A DNA stretch of 64,000 nucleotides from an uncultured Clostridia bacterium (GTDB lineage: Bacteria > Bacillota > Clostridia > Oscillospirales > CAG-272). Location: the NCBI GenBank assembly GCA_947588825.1, contig CANPZU010000006.1, positions 1 to 64,000 of the forward strand, read 5' to 3'. Below are positions 25,080 to 35,242 of this stretch, piece by piece (within the stretch, counting starts at the first letter, position 1; every line of letters begins with the position of its first letter). The notes beneath the pieces were generated by a model, which was given only the letters and a program-made list of their open reading frames with translations, had not been told where the DNA came from and made no database searches. The position numbers and the translations under genes are program-made.

Positions 25080-26581
25080 ATTTTACTCCTTTGCTTTTTA
25101 AACATAAGATCTATGCTGTTCTTTACCATTTTCCTGTAAAAAACAGTATTAAGCAAAACCGATTCCATAAAGGCAATTACTGTTACTTTAATAGCCATCC
25201 ATATCCATGATATCCAACTTTCGCTACCAAGTGCGATCCATCTTGTGCTGAACCAAATGCAAAGCACAACAAGAATATCCACTAACATGTGTTTTACATA
25301 AATACTAAATTGACGTTTAAGAATGTGCGAACGTAAATACCACGCAAGATATATTGTCCTGTACAGCATCGCAATTAAAGTTCCAAGTGCAACGCCAACA
25401 AGGCCAAATCGTCGTACCAAAAGAACGGATATAATCACATTAATACATGCCTCAAGAATTGCACTGGTTTGTGTTTCTCTGAAATGGCCTGCCGCATGTA
25501 TCATAGCGTTATAAGGCATTCTCAAGCAATATGCAGCATTAGCTACTACTATAAGTATTGAAAAAACAGGAACGATATAATTTGCATCTCTTATTCCCTT
25601 TGTATATACTGCGACAAACGGCAAAATAAGAACAGCTGCCACACTGTATAGGAATGTCACCAAGCAGTGTATAATAAGTTCATACACCGAAAATGTGTCT
25701 TGCAATGTCTTTTCTTCTTTACGAGCATACATATCTCCGAGCAAAGATGAGACTCCAACGGTAACCGTCTCAATCAACTGCTGAAGACCATTTGTTACAA
25801 GGTGATAAACATAATAAATTGAAACATTTTCCAAAGTGGAAAACCACGTCAATATAAGCGTGTCTGTATGTTTAAGAATGTATGTCGAAATATGTTGAGC
25901 CAAGCCATTCCACTTTTGTTTAATCGGTTCTTCTGTCAATTTTAGTTTAAAGTTTAAATCATAGTGCCGATTAACATAAATTTTCAGCAAAAGAGGATTC
26001 AATATAAAAACACACGCCGCGACCAATTTAACAATCTCTATCGATACGCCGATTTTTATTAAAACAACGCTTGCGATCGTATTCAGAATCGTTGTAAATA
26101 TAGATATTCCGTATTCAATATAGGCCAGTTGATCAGCATTCAACAACTGTCGGTAAGTAATACCCATCATATAGTTTGCTATAGACTGAAAAGCAATAGC
26201 AACAACAAGAATAGCAGTAGATATGTAACCTATTCCGTGATCAACAGCTAAAGGAAAATATACCATCAGTATCACTGAATAGCCGCAAAGCAGTAACCCT
26301 ATTTTTTGAAAATATTTTTTTGATGAGATTAATATTTTACTGACATTTTCATAATTATTTTCCGCAAGAGGCTTATACAGCGCAGCTCGTACTACAGCTC
26401 CAACCCCCATTTCCATCATAGAAAAGAAAGCAAGGAACTGTGTTATAGACGAAACAAGACCATTTACCTCGGAACCGTAATGCCCTATTATAAGCCGTGG
26501 TAGAATAAAACCACTTATTAAAGTTACAAGTTGAGCTAATAAAGCCGTTCCGGTATTAAACAATAATTTTTTTCTTCGCAT
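25076..26581 (-). CDS. Wzx-type oligosaccharide flippase
   Basis: A 501-residue integral membrane protein of the polysaccharide-export MOP superfamily with about 14 helices (LLFNTGTALLAQLVTLISGF, LPRLIIGHYGSEVNGLVSS, FSMMEMGVGAVVRAALYKPL). It moves the lipid-linked repeat unit to the outer face, where the EpsG-like polymerase acts. Presence of both marks a Wzx/Wzy pathway. No chain-length regulator (Wzz/Wzd) is present in the window. Confidence 0.9.
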   Translation of the reverse strand: MRRKKLLFNTGTALLAQLVTLISGFILPRLIIGHYGSEVNGLVSSITQFLAFFSMMEMGVGAVVRAALYKPLAENNYENVSKILISSKKYFQKIGLLLCGYSVILMVYFPLAVDHGIGYISTAILVVAIAFQSIANYMMGITYRQLLNADQLAYIEYGISIFTTILNTIASVVLIKIGVSIEIVKLVAACVFILNPLLLKIYVNRHYDLNFKLKLTEEPIKQKWNGLAQHISTYILKHTDTLILTWFSTLENVSIYYVYHLVTNGLQQLIETVTVGVSSLLGDMYARKEEKTLQDTFSVYELIIHCLVTFLYSVAAVLILPFVAVYTKGIRDANYIVPVFSILIVVANAAYCLRMPYNAMIHAAGHFRETQTSAILEACINVIISVLLVRRFGLVGVALGTLIAMLYRTIYLAWYLRSHILKRQFSIYVKHMLVDILVVLCIWFSTRWIALGSESWISWIWMAIKVTVIAFMESVLLNTVFYRKMVKNSIDLMFKKQRSKI

Positions 26582-26625
26582 TTGCTTCGCCCTAGTAACT
26601 CCTTAATTTCATAAAACCATATAAG

Positions 26626-27804
26626 TTATTTCAAGAGCGTCTGCCAATCAGCCGTGATTTTTTGAGGTGTAAAATCAGCAATTCTCTCAAGACTTTTACG
26701 GTGGTAATGCTTTTTAAGTTCTGAATCTCTTAACAGTAGCTCAATTGCCTTAACAAGTTGCAGCTCCGCCTTTGTCAACGGACTCGTCGCGTCAAATTCT
26801 CCCATTCCACAAACTGAAGTTAAAATTCCATACTCGCACATCTCTATATCTTCGAGATGTTCTTTTATATTTGTACCCGGGTTAAGTATTTCTCTAGAAC
26901 CCGAATAACAGTCAGTGGAAATACATGGAAGGCCAAAAGCCATCGCTTCAAGCAGGGCATTCGATAGACCCTCAAATTCGGAGGATAAAACGAATGCATC
27001 ACAAAACTTAAAACAAGCATGTGGCGCTTCGACATAGCCAAGAAACTTTATATTGTTTTCAAGGCTCAAATTCTTAACAAGACATTTAAGTCGCTCTTCC
27101 AACTGTCCTTCACCTAAAACATATAATTTAATATCAGGAATAGTCTTTTTAACTTCGGCGATGGCTCTTATCAGATGCCATTGACCTTTTTGTTCTGTTA
27201 GACGTCCCATAGTTATTAATCCATGTCCGGTTTCAAGAACAATGCTATTATTTTCAGCTTTTTTAAAAAGAATTTCATAGTTACATGGATTATGTATTGT
27301 TACTACCTTGTCAGCGGGAATTCCGTATGCAGCTTTAAGATCGTTTTCAACCCCTATAGAAGGGGTTACTACTTTATATGATTTATTGCCAACAAACCTC
27401 ATCAACTTTTCTTCTACATAACCTCCGATGCCCTTTGCCGGATTTCGAGATTTTGACATTTGATTACGAACTGATGTGATCACTTTTTCGTCGACATATG
27501 ATAAAACGTTTACAAGATTGGGACCCATCAATAAACTGATAGAATAATCAAAGTGATGTTCCTTTTTGATAGTTTTTACGACATTTACTCGCTTAAAAAA
27601 CGTAATCAATTTATTAAATAGGCCATCCTTTGAGGGCATATGAAGATCGTACAATGTCCCTGCATATGGGTAGGCAATATCCCGCCCATCGAAAACAATC
27701 AGGTGAACATTATATGATTCTTTTAGGAACATAGATAAATTAGCTGCCGTTCGTTCCGCTCCACCCCCATTTAGCGTTGGAACTATAATTACTATGTTTT
27801 TCAT
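26626..27804 (-). CDS. Family-4-type glycosyltransferase
   Basis: A 392-residue GT-B enzyme. The N-terminus has VPTLNGGGAERTAANL (glycine-rich acceptor loop) and the C-terminal donor domain has TMGRLTEQKGQWHLIRA, LGEGQLEERLK, and SSEFEGLSNALLEAMAFGLP with the E-x7-E motif of family GT4. Acts in the cytoplasm on the lipid-linked repeat unit; the sugar cannot be predicted. AAGGAG precedes the ATG. Confidence 0.9.
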   Translation of the reverse strand: MKNIVIIVPTLNGGGAERTAANLSMFLKESYNVHLIVFDGRDIAYPYAGTLYDLHMPSKDGLFNKLITFFKRVNVVKTIKKEHHFDYSISLLMGPNLVNVLSYVDEKVITSVRNQMSKSRNPAKGIGGYVEEKLMRFVGNKSYKVVTPSIGVENDLKAAYGIPADKVVTIHNPCNYEILFKKAENNSIVLETGHGLITMGRLTEQKGQWHLIRAIAEVKKTIPDIKLYVLGEGQLEERLKCLVKNLSLENNIKFLGYVEAPHACFKFCDAFVLSSEFEGLSNALLEAMAFGLPCISTDCYSGSREILNPGTNIKEHLEDIEMCEYGILTSVCGMGEFDATSPLTKAELQLVKAIELLLRDSELKKHYHRKSLERIADFTPQKITADWQTLLK

Positions 27805-27887
27805 ACGGTTTCTCCTTGTATAATGCTATCGGTTTAAAGGCTCCTTGAAAATTTGCTTCTATAAACTTCTATAAAATAATTGTTAGA

Positions 27888-28922
27888 TTACCACATAAAT
27901 TTATATGGAACCGTTCCATTCATATTTGAAAGGGAATAAACATAAAATGCGAAAGATAATATCATCATAATAATTATAACAATACTTTGGCTCTTCTTTT
28001 CAAAAGCTTTGGCTGTATTTGGTAGCATAATAAACATCGGAATTGAAAAGAATTCGCCTAATCTATTGAGTATTGTTATTGTTAGTGCAAAACTTTGACA
28101 AACAACAGAGCCTACCGCCAATAGTGTAAGCAATTGCAGTTTTGGATTTATTTCTTCGGAACGCATGAATAGGAACCAGACATAACAAAATACCAGAAAA
28201 TAAACAAGTAGCAATGATCCTCCTGATCCGGGTTTGAGATCAGCATACCGTGAATAGCCTAAATAGGAAACCATGCTCCTTATCAACGGCGCAGAAAACA
28301 ATGATGTTACAAGTGTAACAATGGTAAACCCCAAAAGAAGATACTTATTGATTTGCTTGTTTATTCTTTTCCCATGAAGAAATGGATATATTAAAACCGC
28401 TATTAAAGCTGTACGATGAAATAGTGATGCCAAAATAATCAAGAAAATAAACTTCCAAAATTTCTTTTCTTGGGCATATTTATAAGCAATCAAAACAATA
28501 CTAATCGCAATAGCTTGCCTTAATCTAGTGAATGTTGACTGATAAAAACCCATTGAAATATATAGCCATATGCTGATAATAGGAAAGGATGCATTTCTTT
28601 TTATAAAATGAATTACGCCGATTATTGATAGAAAACTACAAACTGCGAGTAGCCACTGGTAATTGTTTGTGAAAATAGAGATAATTTTATTAAGTAAAAT
28701 GTATCCTCTCTCCACATCAGCATAGGATGAAAACCACTCTGCTCGTGAAAATATTTCAAAAAATGATTTATAAGAATAATAATCCGCTCCTACGCCTTCT
28801 CCTTTAAGAGCGCCTAACATAAACAGCCAAATGAATATTACAATGTACATCAGCCTTTTGTTTTTTCGCAAAACACAAGCTGTCAGTGATATGAGAAACA
28901 AATTTACAATATAAAACAGCAC
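27888..28922 (-). CDS. EpsG-like polysaccharide polymerase (Wzy)
   Basis: A 344-residue membrane protein with about ten helices, of the EpsG family. VGADYYSYKSFFE and RGYILLNKIISIF near residues 45-80, WLYISMGFYQSTFTRLRQAI in the middle and FHRTALIAVLIYPFL are characteristic. It polymerises repeat units outside the membrane. The start is a GTG with GGAGGGG upstream. Confidence 0.87.
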   Translation of the reverse strand: MLFYIVNLFLISLTACVLRKNKRLMYIVIFIWLFMLGALKGEGVGADYYSYKSFFEIFSRAEWFSSYADVERGYILLNKIISIFTNNYQWLLAVCSFLSIIGVIHFIKRNASFPIISIWLYISMGFYQSTFTRLRQAIAISIVLIAYKYAQEKKFWKFIFLIILASLFHRTALIAVLIYPFLHGKRINKQINKYLLLGFTIVTLVTSLFSAPLIRSMVSYLGYSRYADLKPGSGGSLLLVYFLVFCYVWFLFMRSEEINPKLQLLTLLAVGSVVCQSFALTITILNRLGEFFSIPMFIMLPNTAKAFEKKSQSIVIIIMMILSFAFYVYSLSNMNGTVPYKFMW

Positions 28923-29016
28923 TTTGTTCGGTTCCCCTCCGTCTTCAATTTCTATAATAAACTCGTTAAAGTAAAATATAAGGCGCTTCTATAAAAATAG
29001 AATTTAGAAGGTCACT

Positions 29017-30087
29017 TTACAATGTTTTATTAGTTGAACCATAGAGAATTACATCTTCCCATTTTTTTAGAACATTCTCCGACATATATTTTTGAGAAGA
29101 GTTTATTGCACCTTCGCTGAGCCGCTTACAGGCAAAGCTGTCATTTAATAAAAATTCAATCTTTTCGGCCAGAGCCATTGAATCATTTTGAGGAACTAAT
29201 ATGCCATTGTAACCGTCACTAATTATTTCATCTGCACCGGGATAGGCGGTACATATACATGGCAAGCCTAACATCATGGCTTCTATCAAAACATTCGAGG
29301 CGCCTTCGTACAGAGACGTAAGTACAAACATTGTTGCACTGTTTATACAGTCATGTATATTCGTTTTATTTCCCATCAATCTCACGGCCCCAGTCAAATT
29401 CCATGCGTCTATTCTTTCATTTAATTCATCTTTAAGTGCTCCCTCTCCATATATTTCAAAGACCAAATTTTTATGGTCTTTTTGCAATATATGCGCGGCA
29501 TCGATAAACATCGTCTGATTTTTTTGAGCACATAAACGCCCTACTGTTACAACTCTATTCTTTTCCCTTTCTATAGGCATCGATTTGACTGTAACAGGAT
29601 TTGGAATAATCTCGCTATGATTTTTCAACGAATTAGAAAAGCAATTTTCCTGATACTTTGTTTGGAAGATAACAGTTGAGGCTCGTTTGTATAACAAATC
29701 ACAGATTTTTAACATTAATTTGCTTCTTCCATCATTCTGGGGATCGTTTCTTTCTGATACAATAATAGTGTTTTTTAACCCAAAACTTGCAAACAACACA
29801 AGCGCATTAATCCTCCCAACAAAGGAAATCACTCTATCCGGTTTACTTGTTTTTAGATACTTTCTTATGTTTTTGCACCAAAACAAGATATTTTTATAAT
29901 ATGATTTGTATTTGCCATGCAAATCAATAATTCTTACATCATCATTCAATTTATATTCAACAGTATTATCAAGTAAAAGAACTATATCGACATTCCACCC
30001 TAAATCAGAAAAATGGTTAGATAAATGCGATATGACTCTTTCGGCTCCGCCCATCCCCATACTACCTATAAAAAAAGTGATTTTCAT
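29017..30087 (-). CDS. Family-4-type glycosyltransferase
   Basis: A 356-residue GT-B enzyme: MKITFFIGSMGMGGAERVIS at the start, VTVGRLCAQKNQTMFIDAA, EIYGEGALKDEL and TSLYEGASNVLIEAMMLGLP (E-x7-E) in the donor domain. The ATG at 30087 has GGGAG at good spacing and overlaps the stop of the ATP-grasp remnant; an upstream in-frame start at 30102 would include the ribosome site. Confidence 0.9.
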   Translation of the reverse strand: MKITFFIGSMGMGGAERVISHLSNHFSDLGWNVDIVLLLDNTVEYKLNDDVRIIDLHGKYKSYYKNILFWCKNIRKYLKTSKPDRVISFVGRINALVLFASFGLKNTIIVSERNDPQNDGRSKLMLKICDLLYKRASTVIFQTKYQENCFSNSLKNHSEIIPNPVTVKSMPIEREKNRVVTVGRLCAQKNQTMFIDAAHILQKDHKNLVFEIYGEGALKDELNERIDAWNLTGAVRLMGNKTNIHDCINSATMFVLTSLYEGASNVLIEAMMLGLPCICTAYPGADEIISDGYNGILVPQNDSMALAEKIEFLLNDSFACKRLSEGAINSSQKYMSENVLKKWEDVILYGSTNKTL

Positions 30088-30543
30088 GTTAATTTCTCCC
30101 AATTCCGCATCATAGTAAAATACGGTTCCAAATCATCCTTGTCGTAATAATACTTCACATCCGCATCCTTGAAATCCGCAAGCCATTTTGCCGAGGAGAT
30201 TTTGCAGGTATCGATGCGCTTGCCGTAGTCGATTGGATCAACCAAAGCGGTGAAGTCATCGGGAATAGTTCGGTAAATTCTTTTCGGAACCTTACCGGAT
30301 GTCACCGTTTCGCTCGAGAGATGGGGAAGATTCATACTCGCCACGGTGGAAGCCCAGCTCCAAGTTGATACCCTGAAATTGATTTCGCTAAAATACAGGT
30401 CGGCGTTCTCGTCGATCAGGAATTCCACGCTGATCACTCCGTCCAAGCTGACGTCAGAAGAAATTTTCTACGGTTCTTTATATTCCTGCTCTTTTTCAAA
30501 TCTTTTGACCGTCATATATGGGCTGAAATAGCCTTTGATCAAA
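30084..30543 (-). pseudogene. ATP-grasp enzyme remnant
   Basis: C-terminal third of an ATP-grasp enzyme related to the intact copy at 32.2-33.4 kb. It retains GVISVEFLIDENADLYFSEI and NFRVSTWSWASTVASMNLP, equal to EFEFMVGEDGKLYFLEINFR in the intact gene. Upstream in the same frame KGYFSPYMTVKRFEKEQEYK can still be read but a TAG interrupts, and the N-terminal part is missing because symporter 2 ends there. The gene is dead or makes only a fragment. Confidence 0.8.
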
Positions 30544-32124
30544 TTACCGAATTGCCACCGGAATTGCCCAAACAACAAGTAGCACGGCCGCAATTACTCC
30601 ACCGAGAGCTATTCCAGCAATAAGGTATTTATGCGTTCTCTTAACCTCTGCCGGATTCTTTTCCGATTCGGGTACAACAAACAGTTGCGCCCTTGCCGTC
30701 TTTTCTTCTTCCGTCACCTTTGTAAAGGCAGACCCGATCACAATTCCGATTAAGTTCAATATAATTCCTATAATCACCGGATCGCATACTGCCGGAAGAG
30801 TAACGTCGAAAATATTCGAATATAACTTCAAGGCGAAGCAGCCGCAGAAACCGACAAGCATCCCAACAAATGCGCCCGTTTTTGTCACCCTTTTGGAAAG
30901 GACGCTTGCAAGAGCAACCGGCATCCATGCACTGGCAACGATAGCACCGCCAAAATACATAATCCACAAAATCTGTGGGGGATTAAACACAGCAAGCAGG
31001 AGTACGACAATGCTCACGATAACCATTGCAATTCTGCCGATTCGTATGGAATTTCCCTTCTTACGGAACATATCATTGGCTACAGAAGAGCCTACGAGAG
31101 ACAAAAACGTTGTCGCAGATGAAATCCCAGCCGCCAGAACACCTGTAAGCAGTAAAACGCCGAGGAATTTAGGCAATATGTTCATAGATGCCCAGATTAA
31201 AACGTGCGATGGGCTTTCCATATCCGGTTCAAAAAGATTAACCGTGACGGCTGCCATACCTGCCAAAAGCTGGAGAGCAAAAATTCCGAATGCCGAAAAC
31301 AGTGACGAGCGTACAACCGTATGCTCATTTTTAGCCATCTGGTAGCGGCTGGATTGCCAAGGCCCCACCATACATACGGAAAACCAAACGATTCCGTAAA
31401 CAATGCCCCAAACTACATTTTCAACACCATTGGCATACATGTAGTCGGGATTGCCGCCCCATGACAATAAACCTTTAACTTCAAAATTATTGAGCCTTTC
31501 CACCACCGTGTACCAACCGCCGGCTTTCCCGGTAATGACGAATACGGAAATCACAAGCGCAATTGTAAAAATGCTGAACATCAGCGTATCTGTAATCAAC
31601 ACGCCGCGCGAGCCGGACGCCACTGTCACGATGCAAAAAACGATAACCGCCAATACAATGCACAGCCTATAGTCCACGCCAGTAACAACGTGCATCAGCG
31701 TGCCGACGCCCTGCACCACGGACAGCAGATAAACCGTCATGGTAACGACAGCAGTAATTGTGGCAAGCTTATGCAGCTTTTCAGAGCAGAATCTTTTGCC
31801 GAAGAATTCAGGGATGGTCATCACTTGCGACCTTCTCAGATACCGCCCGAAAAATACCGCTCCGATTATGTATCCCGCGACCTGCATGGTCGCAAGTATT
31901 GTCATCGGTGAGAAAATACCGCTGTAATACTCACCGGCGTCGCCCATGAACATACCCGTACTAACGTAAGAGGCTATCATGGAACCAACAATCAGGAAAA
32001 CCGGCGCATTTCTGCCCGCAACGTAAAAATCATTGGCATTTTTCACTTTGCGGCTAACGATGAAACCAATCAACAAATAGATGATGAAGGATATTGCCAT
32101 CCCGATAAAATATATGTTATTCAC
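30544..32124 (-). CDS. Sodium/solute symporter (SSS family), copy 2
   Basis: A 526-residue paralogue of the symporter at 22.4-24.1 kb with the same hallmarks: SRKVKNANDFYVAGRNAPVF, SMIASYVSTGMFMGDAGEYY and GVLAAGISSATTFLSLVGSS. The start is a GTG that overlaps the stop of a 34-residue one-helix gene (GTGA). It stands between an intact ATP-grasp gene and an ATP-grasp remnant, which suggests that transporter and ligase travel together. Substrate unknown. Confidence 0.88.
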   Translation of the reverse strand: MNNIYFIGMAISFIIYLLIGFIVSRKVKNANDFYVAGRNAPVFLIVGSMIASYVSTGMFMGDAGEYYSGIFSPMTILATMQVAGYIIGAVFFGRYLRRSQVMTIPEFFGKRFCSEKLHKLATITAVVTMTVYLLSVVQGVGTLMHVVTGVDYRLCIVLAVIVFCIVTVASGSRGVLITDTLMFSIFTIALVISVFVITGKAGGWYTVVERLNNFEVKGLLSWGGNPDYMYANGVENVVWGIVYGIVWFSVCMVGPWQSSRYQMAKNEHTVVRSSLFSAFGIFALQLLAGMAAVTVNLFEPDMESPSHVLIWASMNILPKFLGVLLLTGVLAAGISSATTFLSLVGSSVANDMFRKKGNSIRIGRIAMVIVSIVVLLLAVFNPPQILWIMYFGGAIVASAWMPVALASVLSKRVTKTGAFVGMLVGFCGCFALKLYSNIFDVTLPAVCDPVIIGIILNLIGIVIGSAFTKVTEEEKTARAQLFVVPESEKNPAEVKRTHKYLIAGIALGGVIAAVLLVVWAIPVAIR

Positions 32125-32225
32125 TTTTTGTTTTCCCTCTTATCGTCGTTTTTCATATAAATATAGCTGAGTATGCCGGACAGCATTACCCATACACCGA
32201 GACTGATTGAAATGACTATTTCCAT
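32121..32225 (-). CDS. One-helix accessory protein of symporter 2
   Basis: A 34-residue protein beginning MEIVISISLGVWVMLSGILS, with a single helix and a Lys/Asp-rich tail. It resembles the small protein before symporter 1 in length, start (MExVxSI), position and overlap. GGAGAG precedes the ATG. Confidence 0.75.
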   Translation of the reverse strand: MEIVISISLGVWVMLSGILSYIYMKNDDKRENKK

Positions 32226-32235
32226 GTTTCTCTCC

Positions 32236-33366
32236 TTACTTTCTGTTCATTTTTGTGAGCTTATACCACATAAAAGACAGAAACGGTATGAAATCATGTC
32301 GACCGCGGTAGAGCTTTGCATCAGCATTTTTATACTGCTTCAGCCACTCCTTCTTGCTGATCATTCCTGACTTAACCCGTAAATCATAATCATAACATTC
32401 TGCCATTGTAGTAAATCCAATCGGAATTGGTTTATAGCAATCTTTAGGAATTACACCATTCAGCATGGAATTACACCATAACATTACACTTGGCATCCCT
32501 GCTACAGTCGTTGACCAGCCGTTAACGGTATTTCTGAAATTGATTTCCAAAAAATACAGTTTGCCGTCTTCACCGACCATGAATTCAAACTCAAAGATTC
32601 CTTCAAGCCCGATTTCTTCAAGCATCTTGGATGCACGCTCAGTAAAATATTTATCATCTACATTTTTATTTTTCCAGTACAGAGCATATTTGTCAGGTAT
32701 ATGATAAATCTCATTATTTTGCATGATGTAAAAAACATCTTTTCCTCTATTTACGCTTATTCCCTCATATGACTGCTCGTCCGCTTTCTGAATATATTTT
32801 TGAAGAAGTATATATTCGCTCTTTATATTCCTATACGCCTCTTTAAGTTCGTCCTCATTATGGCAAATCGAAACAATGCTCTTCCACTCGGCGCTGTACG
32901 AATTTATCGCCTTCGTTATGATTGGATACTCAATATCCTCAGGTATTTCGCCGACTTTCACTTTCCATGTCTTCGCTACGTTAAATCCGTGCTTTTCGGC
33001 AAGCTCGCACAGAATATCCTTACTCATGTAGTGCTTGATTCTGCCCGTTTCGCCGGCGTTGAAAAAGTAGAAATAATCCTTCAGCTCGTCATAGTGACTG
33101 TCGAGCGCCATAACGCTGACGTCATCTCCGGTCAGTATAAAGGACTTTTCGGTTTTGCTTTTTGCGTATTCAGACAAAATAAGCCGTATGCCTTCTTCGG
33201 GAGAGGACACGATGTGCTTTTTCTTTGTATATTTGCTGACAGTCGCCATCGGCGGATCATTATGTACCGCTATAACAACCGGTCGGATACCCGCCTCGCC
33301 TAAGGTTCTTACAATTCCGCAATGGTTATAGTGGTCATGATTGCATAGGACGATATATTCTCTCAT
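32236..33366 (-). CDS. ATP-grasp ligase
   Basis: A 376-residue ATP-grasp enzyme related to carboxylate-amine ligases. The N-terminal pre-ATP domain starts YIVLCNHDHYNHCGIVRTL; YPIITKAINSYSAEWKSI and EYILLQKYI belong to the ATP-binding lobe; EFEFMVGEDGKLYFLEINFR carries the metal-binding Glu/Asn. Such enzymes in capsule loci form amide or ester links between an amino acid and a sugar acid. A uronic-acid pathway is present (ugd and epimerase), which fits but does not prove that role. Confidence 0.82.
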   Translation of the reverse strand: MREYIVLCNHDHYNHCGIVRTLGEAGIRPVVIAVHNDPPMATVSKYTKKKHIVSSPEEGIRLILSEYAKSKTEKSFILTGDDVSVMALDSHYDELKDYFYFFNAGETGRIKHYMSKDILCELAEKHGFNVAKTWKVKVGEIPEDIEYPIITKAINSYSAEWKSIVSICHNEDELKEAYRNIKSEYILLQKYIQKADEQSYEGISVNRGKDVFYIMQNNEIYHIPDKYALYWKNKNVDDKYFTERASKMLEEIGLEGIFEFEFMVGEDGKLYFLEINFRNTVNGWSTTVAGMPSVMLWCNSMLNGVIPKDCYKPIPIGFTTMAECYDYDLRVKSGMISKKEWLKQYKNADAKLYRGRHDFIPFLSFMWYKLTKMNRK

Positions 33367-33390
33367 TGTTTAGCCTCCGAACAAAATCCA

Positions 33391-34053
33391 TCACAAAGAG
33401 AAGCCGCTGTCAAAGCTCATTTCTTCCCTTAATATTTCAAACGCCTCTGCGTATTTTTTTCCAATCTCGTATCCTCTGAACCCGCATCTGCTATGTACGC
33501 CGACGATCCAATCCTCGGCTCCGAACTTGTTATACTCAGACTTATGCTCTCGCAGTGAAGCGATTTTCAGATCAATCGTACTCTCAATATCAACATAGAG
33601 CTGCGGCCTGAACGCGACATACGAGCGACCGGAGGGAGTGATAGGCTCATAGAAAAACACGGTATTCTTTCTTCGCGCTGCCGCTATAGTCGAATTGCTC
33701 ACGCCGACGTGCGCTTGATGGGTGTCAAACGGGTGGTGGGTAAAGATGATGTCCGGATGATACTCGGTGATACAAACGTCGATGGCATTGACGATGTCGG
33801 AGCGGAAAGGAATGTCCTTCGTCGGAAAGTCGAGGATCTCGATGTCCTGTATGCCGAGGGTATGGAGCGCGTTCGTTCCCTCCTGCACCGCAATATCGTC
33901 CGAGCGCTGAACCTTGCCGGAGATGTTCGTATAACCCGATTTGCTCATGATGAGCACTTTTACCTGATGCCCGCTCCGAATCGCCTTTGCAAGCGTTCCG
34001 CCGCAGGCGATTTCGATGTCGTCCAAGTGCGCGCCTACTGCTAAAATTTTCAT
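33391..34053 (-). CDS. PIG-L/LmbE-family deacetylase
   Basis: A 220-residue zinc-dependent N-deacetylase. The metal site is clear: GAHLDDIEIACGGTL (His-x-Asp-Asp) and THHPFDTHQAHVGVSN (HxxH-type). Substrates in the family are N-acetylated sugars on nucleotide, lipid or glycan carriers, so it may expose an amino group that an acyltransferase then modifies. It begins one base after the preceding glycosyltransferase ends. Confidence 0.88.
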   Translation of the reverse strand: MKILAVGAHLDDIEIACGGTLAKAIRSGHQVKVLIMSKSGYTNISGKVQRSDDIAVQEGTNALHTLGIQDIEILDFPTKDIPFRSDIVNAIDVCITEYHPDIIFTHHPFDTHQAHVGVSNSTIAAARRKNTVFFYEPITPSGRSYVAFRPQLYVDIESTIDLKIASLREHKSEYNKFGAEDWIVGVHSRCGFRGYEIGKKYAEAFEILREEMSFDSGFSL

Positions 34054-35193
34054 TTAATTCGATTCCTCTATTTCTTCATATATTTCTTTCATTCGCCCGA
34101 TCACCGCCGATTTTTCACGCGGCAGCAGACGCGAATAGTTATCTTCGATAATCTCGTTGCGCTCTTCTTTACTCATTTTTTCAACATTGTGTATCGCCTG
34201 TATGAGTTCATCGACGGAACGATAATCGAACAAACAACGCTTGTCCTTGACAAGATCGGTGTTGCCGCGAGAAGCTGAACATATGGTCATCACTTTTGAA
34301 GCGATGGCTTCCATAACCGCGACTGGCAGACCTTCAAAATTCGTAAGATGGACGAAATCATCTGCAATTTGAAGTATTTCGGATATATCGGTTCTGAATC
34401 CGAGAAACTTTACACTATTTTCAAGGCCGTTCTCTTGAAGGTATTTTTCATGTTCTTCCTTCAAGGGACCGCTGCCGCAAACTATATATTTATAATTGCT
34501 GTTGCATAACTTTTGCAGAGCTTTCATCATTAAAATATGATTTTTATCTTTGTTGACCTCGCCGACGGATACAAAAACTCTGTCAGTAACACTTAACCCT
34601 AACGATGCTCGTTTTGCTGCCTTTTCTTCTTCTGTCATTTTGTTGGGAGCAAACTTACTTAGGTCAATACCAACCCCGGGCACATACTCTATTCGTTTTG
34701 CGTGCATATGTTTTTTTGCAAGAGCGTAATCTTCCTCGTTGATGGTTATGAGGACATCTGTCCAATGAGCAAGCAACCATTCAACGGGATAATATAGCAA
34801 CCAGTTTTTTAATGGCGCGTTCTTGCAGAAATGGAAGCCATGAGCCTGATATATGATTTTTCCGACTTTACACTTTTTTCCCGCGAGCCGTCCAATAACC
34901 CCACCAATCGGGGTATTGCAATGTATAATATCAAATTTCTCCTTGTTAATAAGTTGAACGACTTGCTTATATGCCTTAATATTTCTTAAGTTAAAAGGAT
35001 TTCTGATAAAGTCATTCTGGTGAATTTTAATACCATACTTTTCTTCATCATTCTCCCTATCCTTAATATCATCATATCCCGACCAAGAAGCAGCTATATG
35101 AAATTCTATTCCTAATTCTTTGGCGGCTGCAGAACTCGAATAAGAAAAATTACTAAATCGATACCCGACATTTCCTATATACAAAATTTTCAC
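34054..35193 (-). CDS. Family-4-type glycosyltransferase
   Basis: A roughly 379-residue GT-B enzyme: VKILYIGNVGYRFSNF at the start, NTPIGGVIGRLAG, YQAHGFHFCKN, FVSVGEVNKDKNHILMMKAL and LTNFEGLPVAVMEAIASKV (E-x7-E). The Fuc4NAc/CapM-like features in the N-terminal half suggest transfer of an amino or acetamido sugar, weakly. The GTG at 35193 is preferred to a TTG at 35214 because its distance from the GGGGG stretch is more usual. Confidence 0.88.
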   Translation of the reverse strand: MKILYIGNVGYRFSNFSYSSSAAAKELGIEFHIAASWSGYDDIKDRENDEEKYGIKIHQNDFIRNPFNLRNIKAYKQVVQLINKEKFDIIHCNTPIGGVIGRLAGKKCKVGKIIYQAHGFHFCKNAPLKNWLLYYPVEWLLAHWTDVLITINEEDYALAKKHMHAKRIEYVPGVGIDLSKFAPNKMTEEEKAAKRASLGLSVTDRVFVSVGEVNKDKNHILMMKALQKLCNSNYKYIVCGSGPLKEEHEKYLQENGLENSVKFLGFRTDISEILQIADDFVHLTNFEGLPVAVMEAIASKVMTICSASRGNTDLVKDKRCLFDYRSVDELIQAIHNVEKMSKEERNEIIEDNYSRLLPREKSAVIGRMKEIYEEIEESN

Positions 35194-35242
35194 AGTTATG
35201 AATTCCCCCAGCAATTATCGTTTACTATCAAAGGATTCGATT

